A stretch of DNA of 64,000 nucleotides, from contig NZ_CAMFJS010000002.1 of assembly GCF_945956965.1 (NCBI RefSeq), forward strand, positions 248,001-312,000. Direction: 5' to 3'. Below are positions 40,329-49,845 of this stretch, piece by piece. The notes under the pieces are model-generated. The model searched no databases and was not told where the DNA came from. It saw nothing but the letters and a program-made list of their open reading frames with translations. Within the stretch, counting starts at the first letter, position 1. Each line of letters starts with the position of its first letter. Source of the DNA: an uncultured Roseateles sp. (GTDB lineage: Bacteria > Pseudomonadota > Gammaproteobacteria > Burkholderiales > Burkholderiaceae_C). The translations under genes were made by a program, and so were the position numbers.

Positions 40329-41204
40329 ATGGGCGCTAAGCCCTCATTGCCGGATCGGCTGGATCAGCTGGACGGCTACCTGGCCGCCAGCGAAGCGCGT
40401 TGGGGTGATGTGCGCCCCGGCACCGAAAAAACCATCATCTGGGGCGCTGCCGGCCAGCAGCGCGCACCCTGGGCGGTGGTCTATCTGCACGGCTTCACGG
40501 CCACCCGCCAGGAAATGGCGCCACTGGCCGAACGGGTGGCGGCCGGCCTGGGTGGCCATGTGTTCTATACCCGCCTGGCCGGCCACGGCCGCCCCGAGTT
40601 GGCCATGGAAGGCATGCGCCTCAAGCAATGGAAGGCCGATGTGCGCGAGGCCCTGGCCATCGGCAGCTTGTTGGGCGAGCGGGTCCTAGTGATCGGCTGC
40701 TCCACCGGCGCCACCCTGGCCGCCTGGGCCGCGCTGAAAACCAAGGCGGTTGATGCCTGGGTGATGGTGTCGCCCAACTTCCGGCCCAAAGACCCCTTCT
40801 CGGCCCTGCTGAACTGGCGCCTGGGCCGTTGGTTGGCGCGCCAGGTGCATGGCCGCATGATGGGTGAACCGGCCAGCAGCGAAGCGCGACGGCGCTTCTG
40901 GACCAGCCGCCACCCCACCAGCGCCTTGTTCCCCATGATGACCCTGGTGGCCCAGGTGCGGGCCAGCCGACTGGACAAGGTCACGGCGCCCTTGCTGATG
41001 CTTTACTCGCCACGCGACACCGTCATCCATGTGCCGGCCCTGCGGGCAGCGTTTGAACGCTTCGGCAGCCAGCCCAAGCAGCTGATCGAGGTGCACTACA
41101 GCGAAAGCCCGGGCCAACATGTGCTGGCCGGCGATATCGACGCGCCGCTGGCTACGCCGCGCATGGCGGCAGAGATCCTGGCCTTTGTGCGCCAGCTTGG
41201 CTGA
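40329..41204 (+). CDS. Alpha/beta hydrolase, cytoplasmic
   Basis: 291 aa from the ATG at 40329. VVYLHGFTATRQEMAPLAERVA gives the oxyanion-hole strand. The nucleophile elbow is IGCSTGATLAAW (Gly-Cys-Ser-Thr-Gly). The acid lies in YSPRDTVIHV and the histidine in SPGQHVLAGD. The layout recalls carboxylesterase/monoacylglycerol-lipase-like enzymes, no signal peptide is seen, and the substrate is unknown. It follows tyrB on the same strand with 94 bp between. Confidence 0.82.
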   Translation: MGAKPSLPDRLDQLDGYLAASEARWGDVRPGTEKTIIWGAAGQQRAPWAVVYLHGFTATRQEMAPLAERVAAGLGGHVFYTRLAGHGRPELAMEGMRLKQWKADVREALAIGSLLGERVLVIGCSTGATLAAWAALKTKAVDAWVMVSPNFRPKDPFSALLNWRLGRWLARQVHGRMMGEPASSEARRRFWTSRHPTSALFPMMTLVAQVRASRLDKVTAPLLMLYSPRDTVIHVPALRAAFERFGSQPKQLIEVHYSESPGQHVLAGDIDAPLATPRMAAEILAFVRQLG

Positions 41205-41226
41205 TTGATGAGGTCAGCGCGAAGGT

Positions 41227-41601
41227 TCAGGCACTGTGGCGCGCGAAGAGCCGCCTGAACCAGCCGCGCTGAGCCTGGCCGACCCCCGGCGCCCTTGCTT
41301 CTGCGGCCATCGCGCCGAGCTGCGTCAGCCGTGCTTCCAGCCTGGTCAACTTGGCCTTGTGGGCGGCTTGAATCGGCGTGAGTTCGTCAAACTCGGACGG
41401 CAGATGCGGGTTGGCACCTGAGTCCAGCAGGTACAGGGCGATTTCCTCCTGACCCGCCAAAGCGCAGGCGACCAGCGGGGTGGAGAGGAACTCCGGGTGG
41501 GCGTAATTGACATCCACGCCGTGCTGGACATGGTATTTGACGAGTTCCAGATCGCCCTCACAGCCGGCGATGTACATCTCTTTCCAGTTGCCACCGGCCA
41601 T
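41227..41601 (-). CDS. Small ankyrin-repeat protein
   Basis: 124 aa with two to three ankyrin repeats: GDLELVKYHVQHGVDVNYAHPE, STPLVACALAGQEEIALYLLDSGANPH and ELTPIQAAHKAKLTRLEARL, ending in a basic Trp/Arg tail. A very strong SD (AAAGGAGG, 5 bases before the ATG) indicates good expression. No signal peptide, so it is probably a cytoplasmic protein-binding scaffold. Confidence 0.82.
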   Translation of the reverse strand: MAGGNWKEMYIAGCEGDLELVKYHVQHGVDVNYAHPEFLSTPLVACALAGQEEIALYLLDSGANPHLPSEFDELTPIQAAHKAKLTRLEARLTQLGAMAAEARAPGVGQAQRGWFRRLFARHSA

Positions 41602-41789
41602 TGCTGCCTCCTTTGAGTCTGCCTTCAGCGCCGCACTATAGGGGCTTGGGTCGGGTGGGCTGCTGAGCAGCTTGCAGTTCCCTCACACATGCGGTCAAGT
41701 TATGGCTTGCGCCCGCGCTTTCATTGGTCAGCCGGGCGGCCCTTCACTAAGCTGGCGGCTTGTATTCCCAGTGGCAGGCCGAAGGACGA

Positions 41790-43064
41790 ATGAGCGGACG
41801 ACGAGAAAAGCATTGCGTGGTGATCGGCGCCGGCGTGGTGGGGCTGACCAGCGCCTGGGCCTTGGCCGAGCGCGGCTTTGCCGTCACCTTGATCGAGCGC
41901 GAGGCTCAGGTGGGCCAAGGCGCCAGCTTCGCCAATGGCGGGCAGCTCAGCTACCGCTATGTGTCGCCTTTGGCCGATGCCGGCGTGCCGCTGAAGGCGC
42001 TGCGCTGGCTGCTGGACCCGGACGGCCCGCTGCGCTTCAAGCCCGATTTGCGCTCGCTGCAGCAATGGCGCTGGATGGCGCAGTTTCTGCGTGCCTGCCG
42101 CGCGCCGGTGAACCAGCAGATGACCACCCGGCTGCTGGCGCTGGGCGCCTACAGCCAGGCCGCGTTTGCGCAGCTGCATGCCGATGCGAAGCTCAGCGCA
42201 CCGGCCCTGCAATTGCGCAGCCCCGGCAAGCTGGTGCTGTACCGACATGCCGCCGAATTCAAGCGGGTGCGCCAGCGCCTGCAAGCCCAGCCAGCCGGCG
42301 CCGAGCAGGCCCTGGATGCCGCCGCCTGCCTGCAGTTGGAACCGGCCCTGGCCGCCAGCAGCGTGCAGCTGGCGGGTGGCATCTTCACCCCGGGCGAAGC
42401 GGTGGCGGATTGCCATGCGTTTTGCACCCACTTGGCCGCCAGCTTGCAGCGCCATCCCAATTTCCGGGGCCTGGTTCGGGGTGAAGTGCTGGGCTTCACG
42501 CAGGGTACTGGCGGGCGCATCGCCGCCGTGCAAATGAGGCAAGGTGACTTGGCTGCAGACGACTTTGTGCTTGCCGCCGGCCTGCAAAGCCGCAGCCTGG
42601 CGCAAAGCCTGGGCCTGCGGCTGCCGCTCTATCCGCTCAAGGGTTATAGCCTGACGGCGCCCATCGCCGCCGAACACCTAGCGCCCGAAATCAGCGTCAC
42701 CGATTTCGAAAAGAAAGTGGTCTACGCCCGCATCGGCGCGCAGATGCGCGTGGCCGCCATGGTGGACATGGTGGGCGATGACGCCAGCCTGGACCCGCGC
42801 CGCCTGGCCTCGCTGCGCGGCCATGTGCAAGCCATGTTCCCACGCTCGGCCGACTATTCTCAGGCCAGCGCCTGGGCCGGCTTGCGCCCGGCCACGCCCA
42901 GCGGCGCCCCCATTCTGGGGGAAACACCGCTGCGCAATCTGTGGCTCAATGTTGGCCATGGCGCACTGGGCTTCACCTTCTCCTTCGGCACGGCCAATAT
43001 CGTGGCGGATCTGGTCGCGGGCCGCGCCAGCCCGGTGCCCTTGGATGGCTTTCAACTGGCCTGA
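41790..43064 (+). CDS. DadA-like FAD-dependent D-amino acid dehydrogenase
   Basis: 424 aa from the ATG at 41790 (AAGGA is very close to it; an upstream start is possible). Dinucleotide-binding motif VVIGAGVVGLTSAWALAERGFAVTLIERE at residues 9-36, then GQGASFANGGQLSYRYVSPLAD, a DadA hallmark. The C-terminal FAD segment is PILGETPLRNLWLNVGHGALGFTFSFGTA. Such enzymes deaminate D-amino acids such as D-alanine and pass electrons to the respiratory chain. A serine hydrolase of beta-lactamase type follows 8 bp later. Confidence 0.87.
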   Translation: MSGRREKHCVVIGAGVVGLTSAWALAERGFAVTLIEREAQVGQGASFANGGQLSYRYVSPLADAGVPLKALRWLLDPDGPLRFKPDLRSLQQWRWMAQFLRACRAPVNQQMTTRLLALGAYSQAAFAQLHADAKLSAPALQLRSPGKLVLYRHAAEFKRVRQRLQAQPAGAEQALDAAACLQLEPALAASSVQLAGGIFTPGEAVADCHAFCTHLAASLQRHPNFRGLVRGEVLGFTQGTGGRIAAVQMRQGDLAADDFVLAAGLQSRSLAQSLGLRLPLYPLKGYSLTAPIAAEHLAPEISVTDFEKKVVYARIGAQMRVAAMVDMVGDDASLDPRRLASLRGHVQAMFPRSADYSQASAWAGLRPATPSGAPILGETPLRNLWLNVGHGALGFTFSFGTANIVADLVAGRASPVPLDGFQLA

Positions 43065-43072
43065 ACAGACTC

Positions 43073-44299
43073 ATGAGTTTTACCCACGCTGAACTGGCGG
43101 ACGCGCTGCTGGCAGCGGTGCGCGCCCAAGCCTTTGAGCAGACGCCCGACAGCTTGCAGGGCGGCGCGCCCTTGGGCCTGCACCCCAATATTGATCTGGC
43201 CGTGGTGGCTTTTCCCCGTGACGCCGCGCCGGTGTATGCCAATGTGCTGTTCTCGCGCGAGCACCCGCAAGGCCTGGTGGCCGAGATCGCGCCGGGCGCC
43301 GGTGCCGTCAGCAATATCAGTTATCTGGCGGATTGCCAGGACGCTCAAGGCAACTCCATCGCCTGGCTGCCCGGCGCAGATTGGTCGCAAATCAACTGGC
43401 GCGCGCTCACGGGCCGCGGTGCGCAGCGTTTTGTCGCGCCCTATCCGGCCTCGCTGCTCAAGCTGATGGTGCTGGTGGGCATGGGCTTGCTGGTGGACTT
43501 GGGTCGCAGCAGCTGGGAGACGACGGTCAGCTACGCCGGCCAGCGCCGCAGCATGGCGGATTGGGCCTTTGACATGACGGCCAGCAGCAGCAACGAGGCC
43601 ACCTCGGCCCTGGTGGCGCATCTGCATGCGCTGGGCGTGATCCGCCGCCATGCCGGCTTGGAAACACATAACGAGTTACACCGTTGGTTCGAAACCCTGG
43701 GCCTGAGCAGCTTGCGCCTGGCCAATACCCGCGCCGATGGCGGTTGGGGCAATGCCGCAGGTTCGGGCGTGGGCCATTGCCAGATGACCGCCTGGGACAC
43801 CGCGCGCCTGCTCTGGTGGCTGGATCCGCAGGCGCCGCCCGCACCCTGGCTGGGGGCCGACGCGCCGCGCCTGAGTGACTACAGCCGCTGCCAGATCCTG
43901 CACTGCCTGCGCGAGCAAGGCCTGCACGAGATCTTGTCCAGCGGCTTGCTGATGGGCTTGCCCGCCTGGGTGCCCGGCCTGCCCGCGCGCCTGCCCGCCC
44001 GCTGGGTGCGCGCCGACGGAACCGCTCGGGTAGCGGGCACTGACTTCCCTGGTGACCTGCGGCCGGCCACGAAGCAACCGGAACTGCTGTTCGCGCACAA
44101 GACTGGCAATACCCAGAACTACAGCGCCGACGCCGGCATCGTCATGGGCCTGGCCCCGGCGCAGCGCCGTTACCTGATCGCCATGACCAGCAATCTGGGC
44201 AGCCGCTACGCGCCCGAGGCGCGCCTGGCCACCACCTGGCGTTTGCCGGCCTTGGGGGCGGCGGTGGATGCGGTGATGCGGGGCTGGTTGGAGGCCTGA
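43073..44299 (+). CDS. Class A beta-lactamase-like serine hydrolase
   Basis: 408 aa with no signal peptide. The serine-transferase motifs are SLLK (127-130), SSN in TASSSNEAT (about 172-174), and KTG in LLFAHKTGNTQNY near residue 345, followed by DAGIVMG as in class A beta-lactamases and D-Ala carboxypeptidases. The N-terminal 110 residues are extra to the standard domain. Cytoplasmic location would be unusual for a penicillin-recognising enzyme; an amidase or peptidase for D-amino acid compounds is a better guess. Paired with the DadA-like gene (8-bp gap). Confidence 0.78.
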   Translation: MSFTHAELADALLAAVRAQAFEQTPDSLQGGAPLGLHPNIDLAVVAFPRDAAPVYANVLFSREHPQGLVAEIAPGAGAVSNISYLADCQDAQGNSIAWLPGADWSQINWRALTGRGAQRFVAPYPASLLKLMVLVGMGLLVDLGRSSWETTVSYAGQRRSMADWAFDMTASSSNEATSALVAHLHALGVIRRHAGLETHNELHRWFETLGLSSLRLANTRADGGWGNAAGSGVGHCQMTAWDTARLLWWLDPQAPPAPWLGADAPRLSDYSRCQILHCLREQGLHEILSSGLLMGLPAWVPGLPARLPARWVRADGTARVAGTDFPGDLRPATKQPELLFAHKTGNTQNYSADAGIVMGLAPAQRRYLIAMTSNLGSRYAPEARLATTWRLPALGAAVDAVMRGWLEA

Positions 44300-44315
44300 G
44301 CGGCGCCCCGCTCAG
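44296..44315. terminator. Hairpin at the end of the serine hydrolase gene
   Basis: CTGAGCG, loop GCGCCC, CGCTCAG; a perfect 7-bp stem that includes the TGA stop. It sits between convergent genes. No T-run. Confidence 0.4.
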
Positions 44316-44334
44316 ACGTGGGGTACCGCCGTGG

Positions 44335-45273
44335 TCAGCGCTGGCGCTGGCTCCACAGCACGCCAGCGGCGATCAGCGCCATGCCCAGCAAGGTGCCGCC
44401 ATCGGGCTGCTCGCCGAACAGGGGCATGGCCATCAGCGTGGCCAGCACGGGGGTTAGGGCGCCGGCGGTGGCGCTGCGTTCCGCGCCCAGGCGGCTGACG
44501 GCCATGCTGTAACCCAGCGTTGACAGCAGGCCCACGCCCAGGCCCTGGATGGCGAGTTGCAAATAGAGCTGGCTGGCGGGCAGCTGGGGCAGGGCCAGCG
44601 GCTGCTGCAAGGCATGCCAGCCCAGCAGGGGCAGCAGCAGAAGCAGCGACACGCCGGAGATCAAGGCGGCCGCCTCAATCGGCGCCAGCTTGGCCTGGCG
44701 CAGCGCCAGGGTGTAGGCCGACCACATCAGGCTGCCCAGCAGAAAGAGGCTGTAGCCCTGGGCCAGATCGGCTTGGCCCGCACGCAAGGCCAGCAAGGTG
44801 GCCACGCCGGCGGCAATGCACAGCAGGGCTGGCCAACGCCGCAGGGCCGAGCGGCCATGCAGGGCGGCAGCGAGCAAGGCGGTGAACAAGGGCAAGGTGC
44901 CGGGGATCAGGGTGGCGCCATCGGCCACCGGCGCATGGCGCATGCCCCAACCGGCAATCAGAAAGTAAGGCAGGCCGGCACCGGCCACCACCAGCAGCAG
45001 CAAGCGGGCCGGCACGGCGGCAAAGCGGGCGCGCCGCGTCCACAGCAGCGGCGCCAGCAGCAGGCCGGCAGGGCCGAAGCGCAGCAGGGCCAATTCCACC
45101 GGCGGCAAGGCGGCGCGCGCGCCGGCGCGCAGCGAGATGAAAAAGGCGGCCCAGATGCACAGCGTCAGTGCCAGGGCGGCCCAGCCCAGCCATTGGGTTC
45201 GCGCTTCCTGTTTGTCTTGTGTTTGGGCGGTGGCAGCCAGGGTAGCGCTGGGCGAGAGAGTGGGGGAGGACAT
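44335..45273 (-). CDS. EamA/DMT family transporter
   Basis: 312 aa from the ATG at 45273 (MSSPTLSPSATLAAT), chosen because the preceding in-frame residues are low-complexity. Ten hydrophobic helices in two EamA repeats. Seen: LALTLCIWAAFFISLRAGARAALPPVELALLRFG in repeat 1, and SAYTLALRQAKLAPIEAAALISG and LAIQGLGVGLLSTLGYSMAVSRLGAERSATAGALTPVLATLMAM in repeat 2. Drug/metabolite exporter; substrate unknown. Divergent from the Lrp-type regulator (209 bp gap), which may control it. Confidence 0.87.
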   Translation of the reverse strand: MSSPTLSPSATLAATAQTQDKQEARTQWLGWAALALTLCIWAAFFISLRAGARAALPPVELALLRFGPAGLLLAPLLWTRRARFAAVPARLLLLVVAGAGLPYFLIAGWGMRHAPVADGATLIPGTLPLFTALLAAALHGRSALRRWPALLCIAAGVATLLALRAGQADLAQGYSLFLLGSLMWSAYTLALRQAKLAPIEAAALISGVSLLLLLPLLGWHALQQPLALPQLPASQLYLQLAIQGLGVGLLSTLGYSMAVSRLGAERSATAGALTPVLATLMAMPLFGEQPDGGTLLGMALIAAGVLWSQRQR

Positions 45274-45482
45274 GGACAGCAGCAAAAGAAGGCGAGGCGC
45301 AGGCGAATGACCGCGCAAAAAGAAAAGGCGCGCGCCCGGCGGCGGCAGCGCCGCTGGCAGCGGGAGAAGCAGGCAGAATTTTCTGGCTTCACCCTGGCTG
45401 ATTTGCTGCCAATTCAATGACTTGCTGGGTTGAAAGCGCTTGAATTCGCCAATAATCGCTCGAAGATTGATGGAAACAAGCC

Positions 45483-45941
45483 ATGGACAGAATTGATATC
45501 CAGCTGCTGGACTTGCTGCAGCGCGAGGGGCGGCTTTCGATTGCCGAGCTGGCCGAGCGGGTGGCGCTTTCGCCCAGCCCCTGTGCGCGCCGGCTCAAGC
45601 GCCTGGAGGACGAGGGCTTGATCGCCGGCTACCGCGCCGTGCTGGACCGCAAGGCGGTGCAGCTGGCCACCACCGTCTTCGTCAATGTGCGGCTGATGCA
45701 TCACCGCGAGGATGCGGTGCAGCAGTTCGAGGCCGCCATGGAGGCCATGGCCGAGGTGGTGGCCTGCCATGTGGTGAGCGGCGCGCATGACTATTTGCTG
45801 GAGGTGGTGGTGGGCGAGCTGAGTGCTTACGAGCACATCGTGCGCCGCCTGCAAGCCCTGGCCATGGTGCAAGACATCACCAGCAATTTCGCCATCCGCT
45901 GCGTCAAGAGCGGCGCGCCGCTGCCGCTCAACCGGGTTTGA
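45483..45941 (+). CDS. Lrp/AsnC family transcriptional regulator
   Basis: 152 aa. The N-terminal helix-turn-helix is [54 protein letters not shown] completes it. The C-terminal RAM/AsnC ligand domain has [26 protein letters not shown]. Lrp-type regulators respond to amino acids. The EamA exporter is divergent on one side and a hydroxypyruvate-isomerase-like gene is 17 bp downstream, so both are candidate targets. Confidence 0.92.
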   Translation: MDRIDIQLLDLLQREGRLSIAELAERVALSPSPCARRLKRLEDEGLIAGYRAVLDRKAVQLATTVFVNVRLMHHREDAVQQFEAAMEAMAEVVACHVVSGAHDYLLEVVVGELSAYEHIVRRLQALAMVQDITSNFAIRCVKSGAPLPLNRV

Positions 45942-45958
45942 TTCAGGAGTGCCCCGCC

Positions 45959-46789
45959 ATGCCCCGCTTTGCCGCCAATTTGTCCATGCTCTACCCCGAG
46001 CATGCTTTTCTGGACCGCTTTGCCGCTGCCGCCCAAGACGGCTTTGCGGGGGTGGAGTATTTGTTTCCCTACGCGTTCGCAGCCGCTGACATCGCGCAGC
46101 GCCTTCAAGCGCATGGCCTGAGCCAGGTCTTGTTCAACGCGCCCCCCGGGGATTGGGACGCGGGGGAGCGCGGCCTGGCCTGCTTGCCCGGCCGCGAGGC
46201 GGAGTTCCGCCAAGGCATTGAGTTGGCGCTGAGCTATGCCGAGGCGCTCGCGTGCCCGCGCATCCATGTGATGGCCGGTCTGGCGCCGGCCGGCGTTGAG
46301 CGGGCTCAGCTGCAAGCCACCTATGAGGCCAATCTGGCTTGGGCGGCGGCAAAGGCAGCCCAGGCTGGCCGGGAACTGCTGATCGAGCCCATCAACCCGC
46401 GCGATATGCCGGGCTATTTTCTGCAGCGCCAGGAGGCGGCGCACGAGATCGTGCAGCGCCTGGGCGCCGCCAATCTCAAGGTGCAGATGGATCTGTACCA
46501 CTGCCAGATCGTCGAGGGCGATGTGGCGATGAAGTTGCGCGACTACCTGCCCAGCGGCCGGGTCGGCCATCTGCAGATTGCCGGCGTGCCCATGCGCCAT
46601 GAGCCCGACCTGGGCGAGCTGAACTACGCCTATCTCTTGCCGCTGATCGACGAGATCAGCGCTGCCTGTGGCTGGAAGGGCTGGGTGGGCTGCGAGTACC
46701 GCCCGGCGCGCGGGGCGGTGGCGGGTGGCACCAGCGATGGGCTGAGTTGGGCCGGCATGAGCCGGGCCCAGCCCGCCACGCTCACTTGA
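45959..46789 (+). CDS. Hydroxypyruvate isomerase-like protein (Hyi/OtnI family)
   Basis: 276 aa from the ATG at 45959 with CAGGAG at about 9 bases. TIM-barrel sugar isomerase/epimerase: [36 protein letters not shown] at the start, then [51 protein letters not shown] and VGCEYRP. The Glu and His/Asp metal ligands are present. Hyi interconverts hydroxypyruvate and tartronate semialdehyde; OtnI-type 2-oxo-tetronate isomerases share the fold, so I give no symbol. Ends overlap the convergent receptor gene by 8 bases. Confidence 0.87.
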   Translation: MPRFAANLSMLYPEHAFLDRFAAAAQDGFAGVEYLFPYAFAAADIAQRLQAHGLSQVLFNAPPGDWDAGERGLACLPGREAEFRQGIELALSYAEALACPRIHVMAGLAPAGVERAQLQATYEANLAWAAAKAAQAGRELLIEPINPRDMPGYFLQRQEAAHEIVQRLGAANLKVQMDLYHCQIVEGDVAMKLRDYLPSGRVGHLQIAGVPMRHEPDLGELNYAYLLPLIDEISAACGWKGWVGCEYRPARGAVAGGTSDGLSWAGMSRAQPATLT

Positions 46790-49636
46790 AGGTGTAGTTC
46801 GCCAACAAGGTGAAGGCGCGGCCACGTGGGTCAGCCACGCGCGGGTCCCAAGAACTGCCCGAGCCCAGGTCGGCGTCGTAGTAGGTGCTGAACGGTGGGT
46901 CGGTGTTGAGCAGGTTCTTGATGCCGGCCGTCAGGCGCAGGCTCTTGAAGCCGCTATAAGTGACCGAGGTGTCAAAGGTGCTGTAGCTCTTCACATCCTT
47001 GACCCACTTCGCCGGCTTGACCGTGCCGCTGGCCACGCCGGGCAGCACCGCGTCTTCGTAGCCGCCGGTGAAGCGCTGCGTCAGGCTGCCGACCCAATCA
47101 CCCTTGGCGTAGCTGACGCTGGCCACATGCTTCCAGCGGATGCCGGGGTCGCTGTAGCGGTTGAACTTGCCCAGCTCGCTGGGGCCCCAGGGGTCGGTGT
47201 CGCTGATGCGGGACTTCTTCTCGATCAGATAGCTGCCTTCCAGGCTGGCCACCCATTTGCCTTCCAGCAGGGTACCGGCCCAGGCGGCGCTGACATCCAC
47301 GCCTTGGGTCTTGCCACCACCGGCATTGAACCAGCGCTGGTCGATGGACACCAGCTCACCCGCCGCATTGCGGGCGAAGCGGTCGGCGAAGCGGGTGTAG
47401 TTGTTCAGCAGCTCGCTCATGCCGGGCGTGCGGATGGCGCCATTGCGCTCAATGCTCCACCAGTCGGCGCCCAGGGTCATGTCTTGCACGGGGGCCAGCA
47501 CGAAGCCGAAGGAATACTGCTTGGAGGTCTCCGGTGCCAAGGCTGCATTGCCGCCGCTGATGATGTCAGGCGTCACAGCCACGCAAGCCGGGTTGCTGGC
47601 GCTGACCACCAGGCCGGGGCATTTGGCCGGGTCCACCAGGTCCTTGCCCGCGTAGGGCGAGATGGTGGCGCCATTGAGCGCCTGGCTGAAGGTGGGCACC
47701 TTGAAGCCGGTGCTGTAGGAGCCGCGGAACAGCAAGGCGTTGCTGGGCGTGAAGCGGGCCGAGATCTTAGGGTTGGTGCTGCGGCCGAAGCCCGTGTAGT
47801 CGTCGCTGCGCAGGGCGACGCTGACTTCCAATTCCTTCAGCACCGGGATCATCACCTCGCCGTAAGCTGCCTTCACATCACGGGTGGCACCCGACACCGA
47901 GTTGCTGCTGTCGAAGGGGGCGTTGGGGATGTTGAGGTCGGTGTACTTGTCGCTGCTGGGGGCACCGTCGATGCCGCCGAAGCGGTAGGTCTCACGCCGC
48001 AAGTCGATGCCGAAGGCACCCATCACCGCGCCGGCCGGCAGCTTGAACAAGGGGCCGGTGGCCGAGGCGTCCAGCTGCGTCACCTTGAACTTGCCGCCAT
48101 AGAGCTTGAGCCCGCGTGCGGTGGCATCTTCCAGCGCCGCCAGGCCGGCGGCCGTTTGCGCTTCACCGGGCATGGCGAAGGGGTTCAGATTGCCCGAAGC
48201 AAAGGCGGCGATCAGGCCTTGGCGGTAGTAATAGCCATTGCCCAGCTTGGAGCTGTCATCGCTGCTGGCGCTGGAGATGCCGGTTTTGTAGTCCCAGTCG
48301 GCAAAAGGCAGCGGGCCGTCCAGGCCGATGAAGAAGCGGCTGGATTCGGTTTCGGTCTCGATCTCACGCGCGCCGCAAGGCATGCAGCGCCAGCGGAAGG
48401 CGATGGGCTTGCCCTTGTTGGCGGCAATGCTGGGGAAGACGGCAGCGATCGAATTGAACACCTTGTCGTAAGACGCGCCGGTGCTGGGGTAGAGGTATTT
48501 GTTGGTGCCGCTGGTGCTGAGCTGCGAGTTCGAGAAGGACTTGGCCGAATGCACCTTGGCGGCGACGAATTCCGCCGTCAGCAAATGCTCGCCCAGGCTC
48601 TTGCTGACGCGTGCGACCAGATTGTTGTTCTCCACCGGCTGCTGCAAGGTGGCGGCCACGCCGGTGTCCCAGGCGCAGCCATAGGCCGCGCTGGGGGTGG
48701 CCCACAGGGCGGCGTCGTAGGCGGCGGAGTTGGCCATGGTCTGGCAACCGGCCGCGCCCGGCAGGTTCAGCACATTGATGCCGTTATAGGCCTGTGTGCC
48801 GCCGGGCAGCTTGGGGCCCTGTTGTCAGGGAAGGTGCCGGCGGTGCTGGTGAAAACCGTGCCGGTGGGCGTGCCGCGGGTGTCCACCGCCAGGCCGCGCT
48901 CGGGCTGGAAGGTGTTGACGAAGGCGCGGTCACCGCCGCTGAGAATCTTGTTCTCGGTCCGGGTCAGCGCAAACATGGCGTTATAGCCATCCGTGGCCAG
49001 ATTGCCGATGCCGCCGGTGGCGGCAGCGCGGTAGATATTGCCCCCGCCTTGCTGGGTCGCATCGGCCGAAGCCTGGAACTGCAGGCCGGTGAAGTCGCGC
49101 TTGAGGATGAAGTTGATGACGCCGCCAATCGCATCGGTGCCGTAGATGGCCGAGGCGCCGTCCTTCAGCACTTCCACCCGCTCCACCGCGCTCATGGGAA
49201 TGGTGTTGAGGTTGACGGCGGTGCCGTTCAGGCCGTGGGCCGCCACGCGGCGGCCGTTCAGCAGCACCAGGGTGTTCTCGGAGCCTTGGCCGCGCAGATT
49301 GGCGAAGCTGGCGCCGTTATTGCCGCGCGAGCTGCCGGCCACCACATCGGATTGGCTGGCCATATTGTCCAAGCCATTGCCGTTGCTGGTCAGCGAGGCC
49401 AGCAACTGCTCGGCGGTGACGATGCCGGCGCGCTCCATCTGCACGGAGGTGATCACCTGCACCGGCAGCGAGCCTTCGTCCGAGATGCGCTTGATGCGCG
49501 AGCCGGTCACCTCCACGCGTTCGATCTTCTGGGCGCCGTCTTGCGCTTGGGCCAGCGCTGCCGAGCCCAAGAGGGCCAGATGGGCGCCCAGGCCCAGCAG
49601 GGCCAGGCGATGCGTGAGAGGGGACAACTTCAACAT
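46782..49636 (-). pseudogene. TonB-dependent receptor, interrupted by a frameshift
   Basis: Outer-membrane receptor whose reading frame is broken near 48820. The 5' part (49636 to 48767) has AAGGAG before ATG, a signal peptide (LLGSAALAQA), VEVTGSRIKRISDEGSLPVQVI as the TonB plug and INFILKRDF. It runs out of frame into 'SCPAAHRPITASMC' and stops. The 3' part continues in another frame with GPKLPGGTQAYNGINVLNLPG up to the C-terminal beta-barrel, ending [10 protein letters not shown], an aromatic barrel end. One missing base near AACAGGG would restore a receptor of roughly 950 aa. Sequencing error, real decay or phase variation cannot be told apart here. Confidence 0.85.
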
Positions 49637-49696
49637 GGGTTTCTTCTCCTTCGGGGGGGATAAACGGGGCGGCAGGATTCTCAGTCCATGATGGAC

Positions 49697-49771
49697 GCTT
49701 GCCGGGCTTGCCCGCCTCAGGGAAGGCCAGCGTTTGTTGCATATGCCCCAATGAAAGCTTGTCGGGCTTGC
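49697..49771. repeat. Two near-identical 15-bp repeats spaced exactly 60 bp upstream of the TonB receptor
   Basis: GCTTGCCGGGCTTGC (49697-49711) and GCTTGTCGGGCTTGC (49757-49771), one mismatch, both in the same orientation. They lie 61 and 121 bp upstream of the receptor start on the minus strand, where regulator binding is plausible. Confidence 0.55.
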
Positions 49772-49845
49772 ATAACCTGGGGTGATGAACAGGCGATTCG
49801 AGTGGCGCCAAGACCGTACAGTCAGGCCACCGTTGCCCCTTGCTC

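Noticed and set aside
47127..48986. Long plus-strand frame opposite the TonB receptor
   Set aside because: Gly/Ala/Val/Gln-rich without motifs; the opposite strand carries the receptor barrel.
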